Positions 56,134 through 63,903 of a stretch of DNA of 64,000 bases are shown piece by piece. The DNA lies in contig ONTT01000005.1 of assembly GCA_900320865.1 (NCBI GenBank), forward strand, positions 38,365 to 102,364, in the 5' to 3' direction. Both the position numbers and the translations under genes were made by a program. Source of the stretch: an uncultured Bacteroidales bacterium (GTDB taxonomy: Bacteria > Bacteroidota > Bacteroidia > Bacteroidales > Paludibacteraceae). The notes under the pieces were generated by a model that made no database searches, was not told the DNA's origin, and saw nothing but the letters and a program-made list of their open reading frames with translations. Each line of letters starts with the position of its first letter. The stretch's first letter is position 1.

Positions 56134-58269
56134 TTACTTGAGATACTTGTCAAGGAAACTTCGGAACTCTCTTTGCCAGAGAATACCGTTCTGCGGCTTG
56201 AGCACCCAGTGGTTCTCATCGGGGAAGATAAGCAGTTCTGCCGGTATGCCGCGCATCTTGGCTGCATCAAAGGCTGCCATGGCTTGGTTGGCTAAAATAC
56301 GGTAGTCTTTCTCGCCGTGGATACAGAGGATCGGTGTGTCCCATTTATCGACGAACTTATGGGGACTGTTGGCGAAGGTGCGTTGCGCGATGGCATTGTC
56401 TTTCTCCCAGTACGCGCCGCCCATATCCCAGTTGGCAAACCATTTCTCTTCGGTTTCCAGATACTGCATCTCCAGATTGAAAATGCCGTCGTGCGCAATA
56501 AACGCTTTGAAGCGGCCGTCGTGATGTCCGGCAATCCAATAGACGCTGAAGCCGCCGAAGGAAGCACCTACGCAACCGAGATGGTCTTTGTCCACATAGG
56601 GTTCGGTGCAGAACTCATCGATGGCGGTGAAATAATCGCGCATACATTGACCGCCGTAGTCGCCGGAGATCTCTTCGTTCCATGCCTTGCCAAAGCCGGG
56701 CAAACCGCGACGGTTAGGCGCTACGATGATATAATCGCCGGCAGACATCATCATGAAGTTCCATCTGAACGACCAGAACTGCGAAACAGGACTCTGCGGA
56801 CCGCCCTCGCAATAGAGGATGGTCGGGTATTTCTTAGACGGATCGAAATGCGGCGGATAGATGATCCAGGTCAACATATCCTTGCCGTCCGTCGTCTTCT
56901 GCCAACGCGGCACAACGGTGGAGCGCTCGATCTGATTGTATATATTGTCGTTCTCGTGGGTCAGTTGCGCCAGCGTGAGGAATCCGTCCGGGTTATTGGG
57001 TTCTTCGAGCAGGTCCATCCGGTATATCTCGTTCGCCTGACGCATGGAGTGACCTAAGATATATACGTAATGATCGCATACGTCGCCTAAGCCCAAGTCA
57101 TGTTGACCGCACGTCAGTCGTCCGATCCAACCGCTCAGGTTCGCCTCGTAGATATCGATCGTCCCGTTCCAAACGGCATTAAAGAGCAGGGTGTTTGCGT
57201 CTTTCCATTTAAACTCATCTACGTTGGTGTCCATCGTACGGCTTAAGAAACGTTTCTCACCTGTCTCCAGGTTCATTACCATCAGGCGGTTCTCGTCGCT
57301 CTCGTAGCCGTCCCGCTCCATGGATAGCCACGCAATCCACTTGCCGTCCGGTGAGTATGCCGGATTCGTGTCGTAGCCCTTGTTATCCGCGGTGATGTTC
57401 CTTTCATCCTTTAACCTCTTGACGCTCGACTCTCCACTCTCGACTTTTATCAAATAGATATCGCTGTTGGTGGAAACGGCATAATCCAGACCGGTCTTTT
57501 TGCGGCAGGTATAGGCGATCTCTTCGTTATTGGGATTCCATGCCAACTGCTCAATACCACCGAAGGGTTTCATCGGGCATTCGAAAGCCGTACCCTCGAG
57601 GATGTTCACGCCTTCGCCTACCTTCGCACTCTTGATGCGTTCGCCTTCGCCGTAGTAATCGATCTCCAACGGACAAACGAAGGGCTGTGGAGCGGTCTCC
57701 GTCCATTCGTCCCAGTGTTTGTACATCAGGTCCTCGTGTATATGACCGGTAGCCAAAGGCAGGTCCGGATATTTATCGGCAGTCGTCTCAACGGTCTTCA
57801 CCTGTTTGATCAGGATGATCTTATCGCGCATCGGAGAGAGCAGGAAGCCCTCGATGTCCTCCGCTCCTTCTACTTTTACTTCTTCGCCGTCGCGACGCAG
57901 GTACAGCTGTCCGCCGCGCATGTAAGCGAGCCATCCGCTGCAACCGAACCATGCCGGCTCATATCCCACGAACTCATCGAACACACCTAACTCACCTTCG
58001 ATATCGAAAGGATTGCATACGCGGATCCAAGAGGTAGAGCGGTTCTCTTCTACGCTGTAGTAACTCACGGTATAAGCCAACCAGCCGGTCTCGATATCCG
58101 ATACGACGCTGCCGATTCGGCCCATCGCCCACAAACCTTCCGGCGTCAGACGCCCGCCTTCAATCGTGATCTGCGGCTTTGTGATAGGAGCCTTACCTTC
58201 CTCTGCCTTCTGGCAACTTACACCCACTAATGTCATTGCTGCCATAATAAAAATTTTCCAGTTTGTCAT
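56134..58269 (-). CDS. S9-family prolyl oligopeptidase-like lipoprotein
   Basis: 711 residues from the start at 58269. A lipobox-like signal (IFIMAAMTLVGVSC) suggests a lipoprotein. The N-terminal beta-propeller region carries NPAYSPDGKWIAWLS; the alpha/beta hydrolase domain has the nucleophile S570 in GCVGASFGGFSVYW, the Asp in HGEKDYRI and the His in ENHWVLK. It cleaves short peptides, commonly dipeptides. Near residue 280 the run VESGESSVKRLK is encoded by heptamer-like DNA. Confidence 0.9.
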   Translation of the reverse strand: MTNWKIFIMAAMTLVGVSCQKAEEGKAPITKPQITIEGGRLTPEGLWAMGRIGSVVSDIETGWLAYTVSYYSVEENRSTSWIRVCNPFDIEGELGVFDEFVGYEPAWFGCSGWLAYMRGGQLYLRRDGEEVKVEGAEDIEGFLLSPMRDKIILIKQVKTVETTADKYPDLPLATGHIHEDLMYKHWDEWTETAPQPFVCPLEIDYYGEGERIKSAKVGEGVNILEGTAFECPMKPFGGIEQLAWNPNNEEIAYTCRKKTGLDYAVSTNSDIYLIKVESGESSVKRLKDERNITADNKGYDTNPAYSPDGKWIAWLSMERDGYESDENRLMVMNLETGEKRFLSRTMDTNVDEFKWKDANTLLFNAVWNGTIDIYEANLSGWIGRLTCGQHDLGLGDVCDHYVYILGHSMRQANEIYRMDLLEEPNNPDGFLTLAQLTHENDNIYNQIERSTVVPRWQKTTDGKDMLTWIIYPPHFDPSKKYPTILYCEGGPQSPVSQFWSFRWNFMMMSAGDYIIVAPNRRGLPGFGKAWNEEISGDYGGQCMRDYFTAIDEFCTEPYVDKDHLGCVGASFGGFSVYWIAGHHDGRFKAFIAHDGIFNLEMQYLETEEKWFANWDMGGAYWEKDNAIAQRTFANSPHKFVDKWDTPILCIHGEKDYRILANQAMAAFDAAKMRGIPAELLIFPDENHWVLKPQNGILWQREFRSFLDKYLK
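57415..57444. repeat. Heptamer-like stretch inside the S9 peptidase gene
   Basis: On the minus strand GTCGAGA, GTGGAGA, GTCGAGC, GTCAAGA, GG, similar in sequence to the mutY array. Confidence 0.5.
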
Positions 58270-58290
58270 TGTTACATCAATTTTGCGCTG

Positions 58291-58322
58291 CAAAATTACA
58301 GAAAATAAATGACATGTGCAAA
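58291..58322 (-). promoter_or_regulatory. Promoter of the S9 peptidase operon
   Basis: Minus strand: TTTG (58319-58322), 20 bp gap, TAATTTTG (58291-58298), 21 bp before the start. Confidence 0.8.
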
Positions 58323-58469
58323 TTTTGTTATACTTTTTTGTCGAAACTAATCACTAATATTATATGTTGTTCACTATTTGAGACACTATTTTATCATGCT
58401 ACCAAAGCCTTTTCAAATAGTCGATAAAGAGCCTTTTGTATTTTCCCAATAAAAATCCCAACCATGAAA

Positions 58470-58501
58470 TTTGCATATCTCATAAAAATGCAGTAACTTT
58501 G
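58470..58501 (+). promoter_or_regulatory. Promoter of the first lipoprotein gene
   Basis: TTTG (58470-58473), 20 bp gap, TAACTTTG (58494-58501), 24 bp before the start. Confidence 0.8.
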
Positions 58502-58525
58502 CACCGATTTTTAAAATTACCGGTT

Positions 58526-59122
58526 ATGAAATGCATGGTTCATCTTATGTTAAGAGGCAAGAAAAGTTCGTTTTTAATTGCTTTATGTATTCTATGTGCT
58601 GGCGCACTTCTTAGTTCTTGTGAAGAGACCATCGGTAATCCCTCGTTGGTTGAAGGAGCATGGGAAATGAAAACCGCCGAGTATGACAAAACGGTTTATG
58701 CTGATTCTAACGGACAGTCTCACCTTAAAGATTCTTCTTATGTGCGTACGTACGGTGATAAGGAGAACGTGTGGCTGTTTTATCAAAACAGCATAAGCGA
58801 GTGGAGCTCTTTCGAGTATGACGGAGAAACGCTATGGGAACCCTATATGTGTGATTGCTACCGCAATTATGTCATCGAAGGCGAAGGGAATGAGATGCAA
58901 ATTATCCAGACAGCCGGAAGTATTATTCCTGGTATGGAAGAATATCAAACAGTCACGAGGTACAAAGTAGAGAAGCTAACGCGGAAGGAGCTGATTATTT
59001 CCTACACCGATACTATGTATATCTCCGATACGCAAAGTACTGTGGATGTACAAGTTGTACTCTGTTTTCAACGCGAAAACACCTTAATGGATTTTATTCG
59101 TAATATGTACATAATTGACTGA
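58526..59122 (+). CDS. Lipocalin-like small lipoprotein
   Basis: 198 residues from the ATG at 58526 (promoter covers the earlier frame). Lipobox in IALCILCAGALLSSCEE. The mature part has the lipocalin/START-like pattern NPSLVEGAWEMKTAEYDKTV, then GEGNEMQIIQTAGS and VDVQVVLCFQ. No enzyme motif is present. It starts a series of short envelope proteins of unknown role, with a 39-aa peptide gene following after 7 nt. Confidence 0.72.
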   Translation: MKCMVHLMLRGKKSSFLIALCILCAGALLSSCEETIGNPSLVEGAWEMKTAEYDKTVYADSNGQSHLKDSSYVRTYGDKENVWLFYQNSISEWSSFEYDGETLWEPYMCDCYRNYVIEGEGNEMQIIQTAGSIIPGMEEYQTVTRYKVEKLTRKELIISYTDTMYISDTQSTVDVQVVLCFQRENTLMDFIRNMYIID

Positions 59123-59129
59123 ATGCCAA

Positions 59130-59249
59130 ATGAAAACAAGGTTTATTTTTCTTGCGCTTTGTGTCCTATTTACGCTCGGCGTGTGCCATGAAGATGCGGA
59201 ATTTCCGGTGAAGAATTACCTCAGTGTGCCTATTCATTGCGAGGATTAG
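59130..59249 (+). CDS. 39-aa secreted peptide or micro-lipoprotein
   Basis: A very small gene missed by length filters: MKTRFIFLALCVLFTLGVC is a signal with a lipobox-like LGVC, followed by HEDAEFPVKNYLSVPIHCED. The mature peptide is about 20 residues with two Cys 18 apart that might form a loop. It sits between a lipoprotein gene and a membrane TPR-HTH regulator, with the downstream GTG start 4 nt after its stop. A signal-peptide or pheromone function is a hypothesis. Confidence 0.6.
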   Translation: MKTRFIFLALCVLFTLGVCHEDAEFPVKNYLSVPIHCED

Positions 59250-59253
59250 TATA

Positions 59254-60468
59254 GTGCGAAATAGTTTTTACATAGGATGGTTGGTTCTTGCCGCATGGCT
59301 AACGGCTTGCTCCGCTCATACTGCGGAGGAGTACTACCATCAAGGACGGCGATTACGTGAAGCGGATGAACCTGTAGCGGCGATGGAGGCATTTATCGCT
59401 GCCACCCGCGTGCATTCGCGCGAGTATATTTTTAAAGCGCGTGCATTCAGCAATATGGCAACTATGTGCAGGATAGGCGAACAGCACGAAACGGCTTATT
59501 CTTTGTATGAAAAATCATTGGAACAATTTGTTCTTGCCAACGATACGCTCGCTCAAGCTTACGCGCTAAACAATATGGCCTGGGAACAGGCTGTCATGGC
59601 GAACAAGAATGCGTCGATGTCGCTTGTGGACTCCGCCCTTTCCATCTGTAGTGACACCGCTGTGCAGCGCAAAGTGCTTGAGTCTCGTGCTGCTGCATGT
59701 CTCTATGCTGCTGAATACGATTCTGCTCTTTTATATGCCAAGAAAAGTCCGGAGAAGTCGGTCTATCTTGATATTCTTTGCGCACAAGCATATACCTTTT
59801 TGCAAAATAACGACTCTGCTGTCCTCTATGCCGGGCGTGTTATCGAACAGACGGATAACCCTCGCTATCTGGATGACGTCTATTATATCCTTTCCCATTG
59901 TGACACTGTGGCGCAAGTGGCTGATGTACGCACCTTGGCAGACAAGCGGACAGACATACAGCGGACAATGGAAAGGGGAAGAACTGATTGGATATTCGCT
60001 ATGGCATTGGCGAAAGAAGCTTTGAATCCGCAGAAGCAGCCTATGAAAGTGCTCGCGTTGATGCTTGGCGCTGCTCTAATAGTAGCTCTTATAGTTTTGG
60101 TTTGGTGGCTGTGGCGGCGTAAAATTCAGATCGATTCGTTGGAACAACAATGTCGCGCCTTGCGCAAGAGTACCAATCTGCGCGAGGAACTGCATTGGAA
60201 TAACTATGCCGAGTTTACGGCCGTGTGCAATATGCGCCTTGGTGGCATCGTGGAAAAACTTGAGCAACGTGGACTGACCGAACGTGAGATCCGTCTCTCC
60301 GTTCTCGTCCTGATAGGCCTTACCTATGCCCAGATGGCAGATGTACTTATTCGTGCAGAAAATGGCATAGGAAAGGATAAATACCTCGTCGCCAAACGTC
60401 TTGGTGTCAGCGTTAAGGAATTGCAAGGTACGTTATGGAACATAGCCAACGTAAAAACACATGCGTAG
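59254..60468 (+). CDS. Membrane-spanning TPR protein with C-terminal HTH
   Basis: 404 residues from a GTG at 59254, giving an N-terminus with a lipobox-like signal (FYIGWLVLAAWLTACSA). Residues 25-265 consist of TPR-like helical pairs (AEEYYHQGRRLREADEPVAA, YSLYEKSLEQFVLAND, ALNNMAWEQAVMANK). One strong helix follows (LALMLGAALIVALIVLVWWL) and then a coiled coil and a cytoplasmic LuxR-like helix-turn-helix (LTEREIRLSVLVLIGLTYAQ, then VAKRLGVSVKELQGTL). A periplasmic TPR sensor joined to a cytoplasmic DNA-binding domain fits a one-component regulator. A GTG at 59224 would overlap the small gene and remove the signal form. Confidence 0.75.
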   Translation: MRNSFYIGWLVLAAWLTACSAHTAEEYYHQGRRLREADEPVAAMEAFIAATRVHSREYIFKARAFSNMATMCRIGEQHETAYSLYEKSLEQFVLANDTLAQAYALNNMAWEQAVMANKNASMSLVDSALSICSDTAVQRKVLESRAAACLYAAEYDSALLYAKKSPEKSVYLDILCAQAYTFLQNNDSAVLYAGRVIEQTDNPRYLDDVYYILSHCDTVAQVADVRTLADKRTDIQRTMERGRTDWIFAMALAKEALNPQKQPMKVLALMLGAALIVALIVLVWWLWRRKIQIDSLEQQCRALRKSTNLREELHWNNYAEFTAVCNMRLGGIVEKLEQRGLTEREIRLSVLVLIGLTYAQMADVLIRAENGIGKDKYLVAKRLGVSVKELQGTLWNIANVKTHA

Positions 60469-60979
60469 AATCATAGGGTATATATTATCATTATTACTTT
60501 TCTCCGTTTCCCTAACGGCGAACGACACGATACGCGTTCCGTTGAAGATGTCCACTTTTGCCTATTTACCGCAAGACGGTCCTACAGGAAGCACTCCGGA
60601 TCCTACAGATCCGAACCAATTCCGTGTTTCTCTTGTAGGAAACGTGTTACTCGTTGAGACACAGAAGGATGCGGTTTCCTATGTTGTGATTCAGGAATCG
60701 CAAAGCGAAATAATAAACGAGGATTATTTCTATGGAATCAGTTTTGGCACTATCTCTTGCCCTATCTCTCATGCGGGGCAGTATGATATCCGGATTGGTT
60801 ATTGGAAAACGAATTTTATGGGGACTTTGCTCGTGCGGAAATTTTCGTTGTTTGATTATGATGGGCGCTTTTGGGGAAACACGCTCGAACGGACAAATAC
60901 TTTGCCGATTGGTTTTTATTTCATCCGTATTGAGACACCGCAAGGTTCAACAACCGCTAAAATCTATAAATGCCAATGA
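60461..60979 (+). CDS. DUF3244-like secreted protein
   Basis: 172 residues. A signal peptide (RRIIGYILSLLLFSVSLTA) is followed by an Ig-like beta-sandwich. The end TLPIGFYFIRIETPQGSTTA then KIYKCQ resembles type IX-type sorting domains (GFYxVRI...G...KK). It overlaps the regulator by 8 nt and the next lipoprotein by 4 nt, so it belongs to that operon. Function unknown. Confidence 0.68.
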   Translation: MRRIIGYILSLLLFSVSLTANDTIRVPLKMSTFAYLPQDGPTGSTPDPTDPNQFRVSLVGNVLLVETQKDAVSYVVIQESQSEIINEDYFYGISFGTISCPISHAGQYDIRIGYWKTNFMGTLLVRKFSLFDYDGRFWGNTLERTNTLPIGFYFIRIETPQGSTTAKIYKCQ

Positions 60980-61431
60980 AAAGAAACCTTTTTATATTAT
61001 TCATTTTAGTTGCCGTCAGTTCCGCTTTTACCGGCTGCTCTCCCAAAGAAGGCCTCTATCCTATATATCCGCCTTTTGATGATGCGGGTCCCCGTCTGGT
61101 CATTAGTGGCACGGTTACTGATACGGCTGGTTGCAGTCTGCCGGGAATTTATGTTGCGGTTTATGGAGTACGCGAAGCGAATGAACCCGATATCCTTTCG
61201 TATAACTGTGCTGTCACAGACTCTGTCGGCCAATACATGATCATCCGATACAGAGGGCGGGAAGTACCTATAGAGGTGTCCGTTGTTGCAGTAGATTCCC
61301 TTGGCATCTATGAGGAACAAGTCCTCTTTGCTCCCGTAACATATGATTTTGTGCAGGATCCGTTACATCAAAGCGAAGAAGTACCCTATAATGGTTTTGT
61401 AACAGCTGATTTTGTTCTGCAAAAGAAATAA
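60976..61431 (+). CDS. Small lipoprotein with a carboxypeptidase-regulatory-like fold
   Basis: 151 residues from the ATG at 60976 (ATGA overlap with the preceding stop). Lipobox in VAVSSAFTGCSP. The segment GPRLVISGTVTDTAGCSLPG and the YNCAVTDSVGQYMIIR strand pair are of the CarboxypepD_reg/Ig type, as in the radical-SAM-associated lipoproteins of Bacteroides. No radical SAM gene is in the window, so that association is not supported here. Confidence 0.65.
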   Translation: MKRNLFILFILVAVSSAFTGCSPKEGLYPIYPPFDDAGPRLVISGTVTDTAGCSLPGIYVAVYGVREANEPDILSYNCAVTDSVGQYMIIRYRGREVPIEVSVVAVDSLGIYEEQVLFAPVTYDFVQDPLHQSEEVPYNGFVTADFVLQKK

Positions 61432-61444
61432 TGCATCATCATGA

Positions 61445-61505
61445 CAAAGGACGTTCGTCCGAGCGTCCTTTGTCCTCTCCTCATTTTTCACCCCAATTAT
61501 TTGCA
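61445..61505. repeat. Duplicated 61-bp hairpin and promoter element, copy 1
   Basis: CAAAGGACG-ttcgtccgag-CGTCCTTTG followed by TCCTCTCCTCATTTTT and the TTTGCA of the next promoter. Inside the stem GGACG-TT-CGTCC can form an alternative smaller hairpin, so two exclusive folds are possible. The same 60-odd bases recur at 63465-63526 with one indel and one or two changes. Confidence 0.85.
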
Positions 61506-61530
61506 TATATCGCAAAAAGTAGTAACTTTG
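61500..61530 (+). promoter_or_regulatory. Promoter of the second lipoprotein unit
   Basis: TTTG (61500-61503), 19 bp gap, TAACTTTG (61523-61530). Confidence 0.75.
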
Positions 61531-61570
61531 CAAACTGGAAATATTTATTAATCTTAAAATATATTTGATT

Positions 61571-62227
61571 ATGAAAAAGCATAATTACATAGCCATTATG
61601 GCTAGCTTAATTGCGATGGTCATTATAAGCCTTTCTTTCTTTGGATGTAAGCAAAACGAAGACCCCGATCCGGGACCTTTGGCTGTCGTACTTAAATTTA
61701 AGAATCCGGATTATAAAAATTATATTCTAGCTAATTATTTTGAAGGGGAAGACAAGATTCTTGGTATGCGTTACTATAGTTGCGAGGAACCAATTGGTCA
61801 AACTGGCTACTCACCCTATTGGGAACTGCCGAACGATTGGCTGTTGGTTGATTGGAATTGGCGGTATTTCCCTTATAATGCAGGATTAACACTCCTGACT
61901 GAACTTACATGGGATAAATTTGAAATAGATACTACAAAAAATTCAGGGATACCGTCCTGGCCACTTACGGAGCCTCACCTTTTTCAACCGGTAGAGCAGA
62001 TACTTTATATTAACGCCTTCCACCTGGAGAACTACTGCGGCGTCAAGTTGCCGGGAGAGTTAATTTCTTACTTATGGGGAAAGACACCTGAGTATTATAG
62101 TCCATGCGAAAATCCCGCAAAGATGGATAGCCTCTGGACAATCTTGCAAGAGAAACTCACGTTTGCCATTGAGAATGGCGATTTGGAACACATCAACGAT
62201 GAGAAATATAACCCTTACAACAAGTAG
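61571..62227 (+). CDS. Lipoprotein of unknown function
   Basis: 218 residues. Lipobox in IAMVIISLSFFGCKQ, then EDPDPGPLAVVLKFKNPDYK and a tryptophan-rich middle (LPNDWLLVDWNWRYFPYN) and an all-helical end. I do not recognise the family. It has its own promoter, and the gene after it too. Confidence 0.6.
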   Translation: MKKHNYIAIMASLIAMVIISLSFFGCKQNEDPDPGPLAVVLKFKNPDYKNYILANYFEGEDKILGMRYYSCEEPIGQTGYSPYWELPNDWLLVDWNWRYFPYNAGLTLLTELTWDKFEIDTTKNSGIPSWPLTEPHLFQPVEQILYINAFHLENYCGVKLPGELISYLWGKTPEYYSPCENPAKMDSLWTILQEKLTFAIENGDLEHINDEKYNPYNK

Positions 62228-62262
62228 CACATCCGATCGTCCCTCAAAAATACCTTTAAATC

Positions 62263-62293
62263 TTGCATAATTGAAAAAAAAGTAGTAATTTTG
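62263..62293 (+). promoter_or_regulatory. Promoter of the third lipoprotein unit
   Basis: TTG (62263-62265), 20 bp gap, TAATTTTG (62286-62293). Confidence 0.75.
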
Positions 62294-62360
62294 CATGGTC
62301 AAACGAAACCATTTACAAGGATGGAACAACTAATACAAACAAAATAATCAAATAGATATT

Positions 62361-62885
62361 ATGAAAGTGCAGCATTCTTTATTAGCCATCATGCTTACAA
62401 GTAGCATGTTGGTGTCTTGCAATCCGAATGAACCGACTCCGGAGGAATTAAAGCAAAAGGCTTTGGAATTAGCGACATATCTTTCGGACAATTATCAGGT
62501 GGGGGATTCTGTCTTTTTTGAGACGGAAACTGGAGAAACAGAAGGGTTTGTTGTTCAGGGAAACGAGTTCATTCCATTGCAGATAAGCAATGAGCCGGAC
62601 TATGGAGAAGACGTAAAGTTCATACTTGAGGGGTATTGTATAAGTACCGTATTTAAGAGTGAAAATACAAATTTCTTGGTCGAGTTGTTTCTAAAAAGCA
62701 ATGAATATCCTAAAGTGATTTGTCGTGCATCTATTAATGATTGGATGTATTTCGAAGAGCCCGTTATAACTGTCACAGAAGAGTCTATCTTCTTCTGTCA
62801 AAGCGACATCCGTTTTACCTTATCCAAGAATGTGGGATTAGTCCAAGTTTCGGGAAAAGGTCACACATGGACGCTCAAACAATAA
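62361..62885 (+). CDS. Small lipoprotein of unknown function
   Basis: 174 residues. Lipobox in LLAIMLTSSMLVSCNP, then a coiled-coil-like start (PTPEELKQKALELATYLSDN) and beta strands (FVVQGNEFIPLQISN, IFFCQSDIRFTLSKN). No match known to me. It ends 26 nt before the next lipoprotein and probably forms a unit with it. Confidence 0.6.
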   Translation: MKVQHSLLAIMLTSSMLVSCNPNEPTPEELKQKALELATYLSDNYQVGDSVFFETETGETEGFVVQGNEFIPLQISNEPDYGEDVKFILEGYCISTVFKSENTNFLVELFLKSNEYPKVICRASINDWMYFEEPVITVTEESIFFCQSDIRFTLSKNVGLVQVSGKGHTWTLKQ

Positions 62886-62911
62886 TCCGCATTTTAAAAT
62901 CTCATAACATC

Positions 62912-63463
62912 ATGAAAAAGAGATTTATTACATTCCTTATCGCGCTGAGTACAATTCTCGTCGCTATGACATTTCAATCCTGCCCGAGTCACATGGCTCC
63001 CGTGCCGGAGACGGATATGTATGCCTATGTTTATAATCCGGAAGACTCTATTTATGTACGTTTATATACCCTCGAGGATAATCAGTTGCAGAAACATGAA
63101 ATGAATCTTAGGCCATATATGACTGTGCTTCCTTTACAATGGTATAGTGGTTTTATACCATCAAACAACGAATCATATGACAGCGAAAAAAATAATTTAC
63201 ATATTCGCAAAATTAATTCTAATGCAGTAGTATATGTGCTGCGCAGTAGTGCTGTTATCATAAACGGGCAACAAATAGCATGGGATAAACTGCCCACGAA
63301 ATACGATACGGATGCACAGAGCGAACTGCCCTATTTGGAGCAAATAATAGATAGCATACTTGTTCATTTTCCAGAGACGATAGTCGTCATTGACGATTTG
63401 CAAGAACACAACATCTATAACGATAAATCATATCTCACTCCTCCTTCTATTCAAATAAATTAA
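62912..63463 (+). CDS. Small lipoprotein of unknown function
   Basis: 183 residues from the ATG at 62912; a longer frame upstream would run through the preceding gene. Lipobox in IALSTILVAMTFQSCPS. The mature part has strands (YAYVYNPEDSIYVRLYTL, AVVYVLRSSAVIINGQQIAW) and a helix near the end. Unknown function; it is followed directly by copy 2 of the duplicated hairpin element. Confidence 0.6.
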   Translation: MKKRFITFLIALSTILVAMTFQSCPSHMAPVPETDMYAYVYNPEDSIYVRLYTLEDNQLQKHEMNLRPYMTVLPLQWYSGFIPSNNESYDSEKNNLHIRKINSNAVVYVLRSSAVIINGQQIAWDKLPTKYDTDAQSELPYLEQIIDSILVHFPETIVVIDDLQEHNIYNDKSYLTPPSIQIN

Positions 63464-63464
63464 T

Positions 63465-63526
63465 CAAAGGACGTTCGTCCGAGCGTCCTTTGTCCTCTCC
63501 TCATTTTTTCACCACAATTATTTGCA
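63465..63526. repeat. Duplicated 62-bp hairpin and promoter element, copy 2
   Basis: Same sequence as 61445-61505: CAAAGGACG-ttcgtccgag-CGTCCTTTG, TCCTCTCCTCATTTTTT and TTATTTGCA. It ends the lipoprotein cluster. Confidence 0.85.
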
Positions 63527-63552
63527 CAATTGAAAAAAAAGTAGTACTTTCG
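63521..63552 (+). promoter_or_regulatory. Promoter-like site with altered -7 box
   Basis: TTTG (63521-63524), 20 bp gap, then TACTTTCG instead of TAnnTTTG (63545-63552). It is the copy-2 counterpart of a working promoter and may be inactive. Confidence 0.45.
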
Positions 63553-63591
63553 GATGGAAAATGACTAACCACACCCAGAAACAGGTGATTT

Positions 63592-63646
63592 GAGTCCGTA
63601 TTGCCTCCGAGATTACTCTGAGACGAGTCCATCTTGAGTCCGATAA
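63592..63646. repeat. Five-unit array with exact 11-bp spacing
   Basis: Units GAGTCCGTATT, GCCTCCGAGAT, TACTCTGAGAC, GAGTCCATCTT and GAGTCCGATAA start at 63592, 63603, 63614, 63625 and 63636. Positions 4-5 are always TC and positions 6-7 nearly always CG. Together with the leader it is the counterpart of 2222-2316. Confidence 0.8.
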
Positions 63647-63650
63647 CATG

Positions 63651-63681
63651 TTTGTAAACCACTGAAAATCAAATGATTATG
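63651..63681 (+). promoter_or_regulatory. Conserved leader ending at an ATG, copy 2
   Basis: TTTGTAAACC then ACTGAAAATCAAATGATT and ATG. It differs from copy 1 (2285-2316) by one missing base and about four changes. Confidence 0.7.
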
Positions 63682-63858
63682 AAAGAAGAGAAAATGCAAT
63701 GGTGCAAAGCAAGGCAGCCAGCCAATCAAAGCGGAATCACGCTGACACGGCGGAAGAATAAGCAGGGCGAGTATGTGTGTTATTTGAGCAAGAAAACCAT
63801 GCGCGCCTACTTGTGGAAAGTCTGTGGCGACATCTACGATGCTGCCCACAACGGGTAA
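63679..63858 (+). CDS. Unknown 59-aa basic protein
   Basis: 59 residues from the ATG at 63679. Lys/Arg-rich with three Cys (MQWCKARQPANQSGITLTRR, GEYVCYLSKKTMRAYLWKVC). I do not know the family and see no clear relation to the 140-aa protein at 2314, but both are preceded by the same leader and by an 11-bp-phased array. Cytoplasmic by composition. Confidence 0.5.
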   Translation: MKEEKMQWCKARQPANQSGITLTRRKNKQGEYVCYLSKKTMRAYLWKVCGDIYDAAHNG

Positions 63859-63866
63859 AACCACCC

Positions 63867-63885
63867 GGCCCCTAAAAGGGGAGAA
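63867..63885. repeat. Short palindromic element similar to the kdsD insertion
   Basis: CCCCT-AAA-AGGGG within ccggcccctaaaaggggag. It resembles the CCGGCTCTCCC...GGGAGAG element at 7711-7735. Confidence 0.45.
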
Positions 63886-63903
63886 TGAGAGAGCGACCTT
63901 TCG

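Noticed and set aside
59224-59253. Upstream GTG start for the TPR-HTH regulator
   Set aside because: It would overlap the small peptide gene and bury the signal sequence; the GTG at 59254 gives a normal signal.
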